This document shows, piece after piece, positions 1 to 4,335 of a stretch of 5,692 bases of DNA. The stretch's first letter is position 1. The number at the start of each line of letters is the position of its first letter. Both the position numbers and the translations under genes were made by a program. Source of the DNA: Chitinophaga pinensis (lineage in GTDB: Bacteria; Bacteroidota; Bacteroidia; Flavobacteriales_D; Crocinitomicaceae); the NCBI GenBank assembly GCA_945870115.1, contig CAMBRH010000232.1, positions 1 through 5,692 on the forward strand. The letters run 5' to 3'. The notes under the pieces are model-generated. The model worked only from the letters and a program-made list of their open reading frames with translations, had not been told where the DNA came from and searched no databases.

Positions 1-695
1 GACATTTCAGAAGCTAAGAATACAGTAACATTCGCAACATCTTTAGGACTTCCACCTCTTTTTAAAGGAATTGAATTTCTCCAATCTTGTACCACTTTCT
101 CGTCTAGAGCTGCTGTCATTTCTGTTTCAATAAATCCTGGAGCAATTGCGTTACAACGTATATTTCTTGATCCTAATTCTTGAGCAACAGATTTTGTAAA
201 CCCAATTAATCCTGCTTTTGAAGCTGCATAATTTGATTGTCCTGCATTTCCACTTACTCCAACAACTGAAGACATATTTATAATTGAACCTTTTCTTGCT
301 TTTAGCATTGGTTTTTGAACTGCTTTCGTCAAGTTAAATGCTGATTTTAAATTAGTATTTATAACATCATCCCACTGTTGTTCAGTCATTCTCATTAACA
401 ATGTATCTCTCGTTATTCCAGCATTGTTAATTAAAACATCAATTGTTCCAAAGGCTTCAACAACATTATCAACTAATGTTTGAGCTTCATCAAAATTACC
501 AGCATCAGATTTGAAACCTTTAGCAATTCCGCCTAAAGATGTCAATTCTTTTTCTAAAGCAAGTGCTTTTTCCTCAGAAGATAAATAGGTAAAAGCTACA
601 GTAGCACCTTGATTAACACATTCTTCAGCTATTGATTTTCCGATTCCTCGTGAAGCTCCCGTTATTAAAACAACTTTTCCTTCTAATAATTTCAT
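1..695 (-). CDS. fabG: 3-oxoacyl-[acyl-carrier-protein] reductase FabG, 3' end cut by window edge
   Basis: This enzyme reduces 3-oxoacyl-ACP to (3R)-3-hydroxyacyl-ACP with NADPH in each round of cytoplasmic type II fatty-acid synthesis. The ATG at 695-693 opens a reading frame with 231 codons visible. FabG is usually about 248 residues, so roughly 17 C-terminal residues lie outside the window. It is a classical short-chain dehydrogenase: cofactor-binding TGASRGIG at residues 12-19, NNAG at 90-93, and the catalytic tetrad N115, S143, Y156 and K160 (the last two within YAASK). The APGFIETEM stretch that follows is typical of FabG itself rather than of a generic SDR. All key residues are present, so the gene looks intact. 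A Bacteroidota-type promoter lies just upstream, giving a leader of about 30 nt without a Shine-Dalgarno sequence. A FabG paralogue acting in another pathway is possible but less likely. Confidence 0.95.
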   Translation of the reverse strand, partial: MKLLEGKVVLITGASRGIGKSIAEECVNQGATVAFTYLSSEEKALALEKELTSLGGIAKGFKSDAGNFDEAQTLVDNVVEAFGTIDVLINNAGITRDTLLMRMTEQQWDDVINTNLKSAFNLTKAVQKPMLKARKGSIINMSSVVGVSGNAGQSNYAASKAGLIGFTKSVAQELGSRNIRCNAIAPGFIETEMTAALDEKVVQDWRNSIPLKRGGSPKDVANVTVFLASEM

Positions 696-731
696 TTTAT
701 ATGGATTTTGAATTTAAATTTTATTTTTGCC

Positions 732-762
732 CAAAGATAATAAATATAGCTAAATCTATCAA
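732..762 (-). promoter_or_regulatory. Predicted fabG promoter (Bacteroidota sigma-type)
   Basis: Read on the minus strand, TATCTTTG at 739-732 matches the -7 element TAnnTTTG. A TTG at 762-760 lies 20 bases upstream as the -33 element. Transcription would start near 725, about 30 nt before the fabG ATG. The pattern is known from Flavobacterium and Bacteroides; its use here is inferred. Confidence 0.6.
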
Positions 763-820
763 TTTTATACATAAAATATATAATAAAACAACTTTTTTGA
801 TAAAATTTATATGATTTTAT

Positions 821-850
821 TTTGATTTTAAGAAAAATGGTTTATATTTG
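821..850 (+). promoter_or_regulatory. Predicted plus-strand promoter with no known gene downstream
   Basis: TTTG at 821-824, an 18-base spacer and TATATTTG at 843-850 closely match the Bacteroidota promoter pattern TTG-(17 to 23)-TAnnTTTG. The start site would fall near 855-858. It points away from fabG and runs opposite to every called gene. Short AT-rich motifs do arise by chance, but the terminator placed 40 bases downstream on the same strand makes this match more credible. Confidence 0.5.
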
Positions 851-870
851 TGACAGGTTTAGTTGTAAAA

Positions 871-889
871 GGTAGGTTAGGTTAGGTTA
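871..889 (+). repeat. Short GGTTA tandem repeat
   Basis: Three exact GGTTA units occupy 875-879, 880-884 and 885-889, preceded by a degenerate GGTA at 871-874. The tract lies in the unpaired 5' half of the candidate small RNA, immediately before the terminator stem. It could be a repeated contact site for a protein or a target RNA, or simple replication slippage. Confidence 0.7.
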
Positions 890-925
890 AAGAGGATGGA
901 GCTTTGTTTCATTCTCTTTTTTTTT
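889..925 (+). terminator. Intrinsic terminator on the plus strand
   Basis: Arms 889-898 and 910-919 form a 10-bp stem (nine Watson-Crick pairs and one G-U pair) around an 11-nt loop. An unbroken T run follows to 925. No called gene on the plus strand needs it, which is why it supports a short orphan transcript. Confidence 0.6.
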
Positions 926-959
926 CCAATTTTTTTTAGAAATTTACCTTTTATCGTTA

Positions 960-1018
960 TTTTTTGGAATCGATTTATCATCCGCCTTGGCGGACTCAAA
1001 ATCAATCCCTATAAAAAA
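960..1018 (-). repeat. Long imperfect hairpin with a GC-rich tip, 3' of the porin-like gene
   Basis: The tip TCCGCCTTGGCGGA (981-994) is an inverted repeat with 6-base arms, standing out in very AT-rich DNA. It is framed by arms 966-976 and 999-1009, and then by T6 (960, 961-965) and A6 (1013-1018) runs. In a minus-strand RNA all 11 pairs of the middle arms form, two of them as G-U wobbles; in a plus-strand RNA the same two positions are A-C mismatches. No U-tract follows on the minus strand, so this is not a standard intrinsic terminator. It may stabilise the 3' end of the porin-like mRNA or be a dispersed repeat. Confidence 0.55.
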
Positions 1019-1069
1019 TGCCTAAAAAGTTAATTTTCTATATAAAAATCATAATTTAAATGTAATTTA

Positions 1070-2839
1070 CTAGTTAAAGAAATCCCAAGTCAAACCTATT
1101 CTAATCAAAAAAGGAGATAAAGGAACATTTTCAAAAACAAACGAATCTTGCTTGTTCCAAATGTAGTTTAAGTTTTCTGTTTTAATATAAAATCTAAATT
1201 GATCAATTTGAAAACCAGTAAAAAAATCAATTTTATACAAACTTGAATTGGTAAATTGAATAGAATTATTAGTTGAATTTAAGATGTATAAATCCAAATC
1301 AGAAGCGTAAGTCATCAATTTACGAGAACCTTGATAGGCAAAATCAACAGCACAGATAAAATCCATTTTTTGAGCTTTGAAAAGCTTTTTATTAAAACCA
1401 ATTCGCGTTCTAAAATCAATTTTAGGGATATAATTTAAAGCTGCTGAAAATTGATTAACAATAATGTAAGGTTGAAAAATCAGTGACTTTATTCTGAAAT
1501 CTGCTTTTAAATCAAATGAAAGAATACTCAAATTTTTTAAGGTATCATTCCTCCAAGTAGAATCAACGAAAAAGTAATTATTTTTAAGTGAACTAAAATT
1601 CAAAGAAGATTTTATTGAATGTTTGTTTTTAAATAAATATTCACCTGAAATTCCAATTAAAATTGAATTTTGAGTTTTTATATCTTTTAAATACCATTGA
1701 TTCGTATTTGAATAATATTTCCTTTGAAAAATACTTGGCAATTTATTTTCAAGATCAAAATATCCATTCAACTTAATGTTAGTGAACGAAGTATTCACTT
1801 TAAATTTTGAGTACATCTCCCCTTTTGCGCCAATTAAGTTTACATAAGTTTTATTTGAAAAAACGAACTTTGACAAACTAATTCCAGCATTAAAATTAAG
1901 TGCAATTTCATTTGTGTCTAAGTGTTTTGCTAAATTTTGAAAATCCCAATATGCATGAGAAATTAAAAATTCACCAAAAATATTTTTATTCTTTAAATAT
2001 ATTCCTGCTTGAGAATTTAGTTTCGCAAATTGAAACTGATCTCTTGTATTGATGCTGTCAAAAAAAACATTCTCATAAATCAAGTGCAAAGAATCTGTTT
2101 CTGTGTAAACACGGTTATTTAATTTAAAATCATTTTTTAAAACTAAGCCCAAATTATTTATTGAATCATTTAACAAATTAAAATAATGTTGTGAACTGAT
2201 TTTTAAATTCTTTAATTCTGAATTTGCTTTTGATTTATTTACAGCTAAAAATTCCAAAGGAAATAATTTCACAGAAGAACTTGCCGTATCTAAACCACCA
2301 TTTTGATCGACATTTGAATTATTAAATTCGAAAAATGTATAATTTTTGTACCTATTTCCTTTATAGTAGGTCGAAAATTGAAAAGTATTGTTTTTATATG
2401 TTCCACTCCGCATCATTTCGCCAAGTGAAGAACGATCAATTAAAATATTTAAACCAAATTTTTTAGAAAAAAACTGCTCGTATTCAGTTCTCAAAATTTG
2501 AATTCCTTTTGAGCCAAAAGAATATTGAAAGCCTAAATGCGGTAAAGAGGAATATTTAAATGAGTTCTTTTCAGAATTTCTAAATTGATTTGATAAAACA
2601 CCATTTGGATTTAAAAAATTTGAATAATTATTTTGAAAAGTACCAAATGGATTATTTTTATACCCTCCAGGATTCAGCGAAATAATTCCCGCATTATAAT
2701 CTGAAATTGAGTCAATATTTTCTCCTCCAATTCTGTGTGAAATTTTTAAGCTGTCAATTTTCAGCATAAAAAAAACTTCCTGACCAAAATTAAATTGGCT
2801 AGAAAAAATACATAAAAGAAAAATTATTAAATATTTCAC
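1070..2839 (-). CDS. Secreted outer-membrane beta-barrel protein, putative porin type
   Basis: The frame encodes 589 residues and begins with GTG at 2839-2837; no in-frame ATG lies just upstream, and this start gives a clean signal peptide (hydrophobic core at residues 3-13, likely cleavage after the Gln at 20). The mature protein has many alternating polar/aromatic stretches expected of beta strands, for example 285-300, 390-402, 445-462 and 535-560. It ends in PFLIRIGLTWDFFN, a terminal strand with closing aromatic residues as in outer-membrane barrels. The conserved-looking block near 152-190 (YYKGNRYKNY, then QNGG) and the C-terminus remind me of the flavobacterial putative-porin family (Pfam Porin_10), though this copy is divergent and rich in Asn, Lys and Phe. 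Its substrate cannot be told from sequence. It stands alone, with a possible own promoter upstream. I am fairly sure of the outer-membrane location and less sure of the family. Confidence 0.7.
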   Translation of the reverse strand: MKYLIIFLLCIFSSQFNFGQEVFFMLKIDSLKISHRIGGENIDSISDYNAGIISLNPGGYKNNPFGTFQNNYSNFLNPNGVLSNQFRNSEKNSFKYSSLPHLGFQYSFGSKGIQILRTEYEQFFSKKFGLNILIDRSSLGEMMRSGTYKNNTFQFSTYYKGNRYKNYTFFEFNNSNVDQNGGLDTASSSVKLFPLEFLAVNKSKANSELKNLKISSQHYFNLLNDSINNLGLVLKNDFKLNNRVYTETDSLHLIYENVFFDSINTRDQFQFAKLNSQAGIYLKNKNIFGEFLISHAYWDFQNLAKHLDTNEIALNFNAGISLSKFVFSNKTYVNLIGAKGEMYSKFKVNTSFTNIKLNGYFDLENKLPSIFQRKYYSNTNQWYLKDIKTQNSILIGISGEYLFKNKHSIKSSLNFSSLKNNYFFVDSTWRNDTLKNLSILSFDLKADFRIKSLIFQPYIIVNQFSAALNYIPKIDFRTRIGFNKKLFKAQKMDFICAVDFAYQGSRKLMTYASDLDLYILNSTNNSIQFTNSSLYKIDFFTGFQIDQFRFYIKTENLNYIWNKQDSFVFENVPLSPFLIRIGLTWDFFN

Positions 2840-2861
2840 AAAAACAATTAAAACGAAAAGA

Positions 2862-2890
2862 CAAAAATAATGTAATTTTAAATTATACAG
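2862..2890 (-). promoter_or_regulatory. Possible promoter of the putative porin gene
   Basis: On the minus strand TATTTTTG at 2869-2862 fits TAnnTTTG. The -33 element is poor: only CTG at 2890-2888, 18 bases upstream. A start near 2856 would leave a leader of about 17 nt before the GTG codon. The rpsT terminator just upstream implies the gene needs its own promoter. Confidence 0.35.
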
Positions 2891-2937
2891 CTAAATTTAG
2901 TTTCAAAATAATTAACTTGTTATAAAATAAATTGCAT

Positions 2938-2963
2938 AAAAAAAGGGAGTCAAAAACTCCCTT
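2938..2963 (-). terminator. Intrinsic terminator of rpsT
   Basis: Arms 2943-2950 and 2956-2963 form a perfect 8-bp stem with a GGGAGT/ACTCCC core and a 5-nt loop. On the minus strand it runs into seven T residues (2944-2938). It starts about 24 bases after the rpsT stop codon. Confidence 0.9.
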
Positions 2964-2986
2964 CCTATAAAATTATAAATTACAAA

Positions 2987-3238
2987 TTACATTTTATTAA
3001 TTAAAACTGCTAAACCTGATTTCAAGTTAGAAGCTTTGTTTTTATGAATTACATTTCTTTTAGCTAATTTATCTAACATAGAAGAAACAGCTGGGAATAA
3101 TTCTTGCGCTTCACCTTTAACAGTTAATGCTCTTAATTTTCTTACAGCGTTACGAGTAGTTTTGTGTTGGTATTTGTTACGAATTTTTTTCGTTTCGTTT
3201 GATCTAATTCTTTTTTGAGCTGACTTATGATTCGCCAT
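2987..3238 (-). CDS. rpsT: 30S ribosomal protein S20
   Basis: S20 binds 16S rRNA early in assembly of the small ribosomal subunit. The 83-residue product has the normal size and the family's signature N-terminus MANHKSAQKRIR, with Lys and Arg throughout and the typical late block IHKNKASNLKSGLA at 64-77. It is intact, from ATG at 3238-3236 to TAA at 2989-2987. The gene lies 72 bases downstream of tRNA-Glu on the same strand, with a 13-bp hairpin between them. I found no TAnnTTTG element in the 36 bases between that hairpin and the ATG, so rpsT probably depends on read-through from the tRNA promoter. The A/T-rich leader has no Shine-Dalgarno sequence. S20 represses its own synthesis in Escherichia coli; nothing in the sequence shows whether that holds here. 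Confidence 0.97.
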   Translation of the reverse strand: MANHKSAQKRIRSNETKKIRNKYQHKTTRNAVRKLRALTVKGEAQELFPAVSSMLDKLAKRNVIHKNKASNLKSGLAVLINKM

Positions 3239-3274
3239 TTTGTTTTATTTTATTTTTTTTTGATTAAATAATAA

Positions 3275-3307
3275 AGCCTAGTTTAAACTGATTTTTTAAA
3301 CTAGGCT
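3275..3307 (-). terminator. 13-bp hairpin between tRNA-Glu and rpsT, possible leaky terminator
   Basis: Arms 3275-3287 and 3295-3307 are perfectly complementary over 13 bp with a 7-nt loop. On the minus strand the stem begins only 3 nt after the tRNA discriminator base and is followed by TTATTATTT, a broken U-tract. That fits a weak terminator letting some transcription reach rpsT, or a stop for 3' trimming of the tRNA. After tRNA processing it would cap the 5' end of the rpsT mRNA. Confidence 0.6.
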
Positions 3308-3310
3308 ATG

Positions 3311-3382
3311 TAGCCCATAGGAGAATCGAACTCCTATTTCCAGGATGAAAACCTGATGTCCTAACCGGTAGACGAATGGGCC
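3311..3382 (-). tRNA. tRNA-Glu, anticodon UUC
   Basis: The full cloverleaf can be drawn by hand over 72 nt. The acceptor stem is GGCCCAT with ATGGGCT (first pair a G-U wobble) and discriminator A at 3311. The D arm is GTCT/GGAC. The anticodon stem TCAGG/CCTGG carries loop TTTTCAT, with TTC at 3349-3347. The T arm is AGGAG/CTCCT with loop TTCGATT. CCA is not encoded (the genome reads CAT after the discriminator base), so the 3' end must be added by nucleotidyltransferase. A strong promoter lies about 58 nt upstream, and rpsT follows. The charged tRNA serves translation and, by the glutamyl-tRNA route used in many bacteria, haem synthesis. Confidence 0.97.
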
Positions 3383-3446
3383 ATAATTTAGAATATTTGA
3401 CGCCGCTTTTCTTTAAAATCAACCGTTGTTTTCAAATTTCTGAGTG

Positions 3447-3477
3447 CAAATATAGGAGTAAAAAACAAACTAGCAAA
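3447..3477 (-). promoter_or_regulatory. Promoter of the tRNA-Glu and rpsT unit
   Basis: On the minus strand TTTG at 3477-3474, a 19-base spacer and TATATTTG at 3454-3447 match the Bacteroidota pattern TTG-N19-TAnnTTTG very well. The start would be near 3440, leaving a leader of about 58 nt before the mature tRNA, to be removed by RNase P. This is the best promoter match in the window. Confidence 0.75.
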
Positions 3478-3515
3478 TTTTTTTTTCACTTTTTTTCATT
3501 TTTTTTAAAAATAAA

Positions 3516-4208
3516 TTATTTGAAATCGTAAAAGTCCTCATTTTCAGCGGAAAACTTAAAACCCAATCTTTTGCCTGTTTGAAGATTTAAACTAGAACTT
3601 ATCTCATTTATCTGCATTACGTTTACTTCTGACATCATTTCAAAAGGTGGACAAAGTAATTCAAACTGCGCTGCGAAGCTAAAAGATTTATATAAAATGG
3701 ATTTTAACATGTCGTCAGAGATCAAACTTTTCTCAACATCTTTAAATTCTAAACCAAGAGCTCCTTTTCCTTCAATAAAAAAATGTCCTTCTTTATTAAT
3801 AAATATTCTCCCTATTAAATATCCAGGGTCTTCTACTCTACTTTGTAAAACTGATTGAGCTAGAAAATTATAAATGTAAATAATTCCAAAATAACCGTTG
3901 TCTTTATTTTTTTTAAGATATTTTCCTTTCCAAAATGCATGATCATCAGGCAAAAGAAAAACATTTGTATGCATATGGAAAAATAATAAATCACTTCCTA
4001 CAAATATTTGTGCTTCATATTGCCCCTTATCAATAAATTGCATCCGAATTCGCTCGTCAGTTAGTTGAGATTTTAAGAAATTAACCTCCGACTGCATGAT
4101 AGTTTTAAAATTATTAAAAACTCCTAAAGTATCATAATGAATATCTTGTTTCAATGCAGCTTTACTGTGCAACAAACCTAAAACTTCTTTTCTATCGTTT
4201 TCTATCAT
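3516..4208 (-). CDS. Conserved-looking cytoplasmic protein of unknown function, 230 residues
   Basis: I do not recognise this protein. It runs from ATG at 4208-4206 to TAA at 3518-3516. There is no signal peptide, transmembrane segment, coiled coil or nucleotide-binding loop that I can see, so it is probably soluble and cytoplasmic. The N-terminal 60 residues look helical and charged. The middle is richer in aromatic and beta-prone stretches, notably FFHMHTNVFLLPDDHAFWK (76-94) and GYFGIIYIYNFLAQSV (105-120), then GRIFINKEGHFFIEGKGALG (133-152). The His-x-His at 78-80 and the acidic/His group at 88-90 could bind a metal, but this is a guess. The C-terminus ends in an acidic, aromatic tail. 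It lies 127 bases after proS, beyond a terminator, so it is probably transcribed separately; I see no clear promoter for it. Base composition matches its neighbours, and the coding frame is uninterrupted. Confidence 0.8.
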   Translation of the reverse strand: MIENDRKEVLGLLHSKAALKQDIHYDTLGVFNNFKTIMQSEVNFLKSQLTDERIRMQFIDKGQYEAQIFVGSDLLFFHMHTNVFLLPDDHAFWKGKYLKKNKDNGYFGIIYIYNFLAQSVLQSRVEDPGYLIGRIFINKEGHFFIEGKGALGLEFKDVEKSLISDDMLKSILYKSFSFAAQFELLCPPFEMMSEVNVMQINEISSSLNLQTGKRLGFKFSAENEDFYDFK

Positions 4209-4261
4209 GCTATAAAATTAATAAAATTGTTTTAAATAAAATGTATTTAAATCATTATACT

Positions 4262-4294
4262 AAAAATGCTCGACAAAAAATTTTATCGAGCATT
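4262..4294 (-). terminator. Intrinsic terminator of proS
   Basis: Arms 4265-4273 and 4286-4294 form a perfect 9-bp stem (AATGCTCGA/TCGAGCATT). The A/T-rich loop could pair further. On the minus strand it runs into five T residues (4266-4262). It lies about 40 bases past the proS stop codon. Confidence 0.85.
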
Positions 4295-4335
4295 ATAATT
4301 TTGTAAATAATTATTTTCTCAGTAAACTACAAAAA

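Larger units (their letters stand above)
856..925 (+). ncRNA. Candidate small RNA of about 70 nt (orphan promoter to terminator)
   Basis: The interval runs from the start site predicted for the promoter at 821-850 to the end of the U-tract at 925. The first half is largely unpaired and carries three GGTTA units (875-889). The second half is a terminator hairpin. The hairpin pairs better in the plus-strand RNA: position 895 with 913 is a G-U wobble there, but a C-A mismatch in a minus-strand RNA. I do not recognise an RNA family. A short attenuated leader ahead of the weak frame at 896-1033, or chance, are the alternatives. Confidence 0.4.
696..1069. other. 374-base intergenic gap between the putative porin gene and fabG
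   Basis: No gene with recognisable homology is visible on either strand. The gap holds the fabG promoter (732-762), a plus-strand promoter (821-850), a GGTTA repeat (871-889), a plus-strand terminator (889-925) and a long imperfect hairpin (960-1018). A 45-codon plus-strand frame at 896-1033 is open but weakly supported. Downstream of the porin-like gene I see no U-tract intrinsic terminator on the minus strand, so how that transcript ends is unclear. Confidence 0.6.

Noticed and set aside
722..729. TATTTTTG on the plus strand, matching TAnnTTTG
   Set aside because: The nearest TTG (708-710) is only 11 bases upstream, too close for this promoter type, and the site overlaps the likely fabG transcription start.
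632..814. Plus-strand frame of 60 codons, Phe/Ile/Lys-rich
   Set aside because: It overlaps the start of fabG in antisense and continues into AT-rich leader DNA. Its composition is what such DNA gives by chance, and no promoter fits it.
3474..3515. Long T runs after the 230-residue gene as a terminator
   Set aside because: No inverted repeat accompanies them, and on the strand being transcribed they read as A runs, so they cannot form a U-tract terminator for that gene.
4296..4303. TAATTTTG on the plus strand, matching TAnnTTTG
   Set aside because: There is no -33 TTG at a suitable distance, and it would only make antisense RNA to proS. It lies beside the proS terminator in AT-rich DNA.
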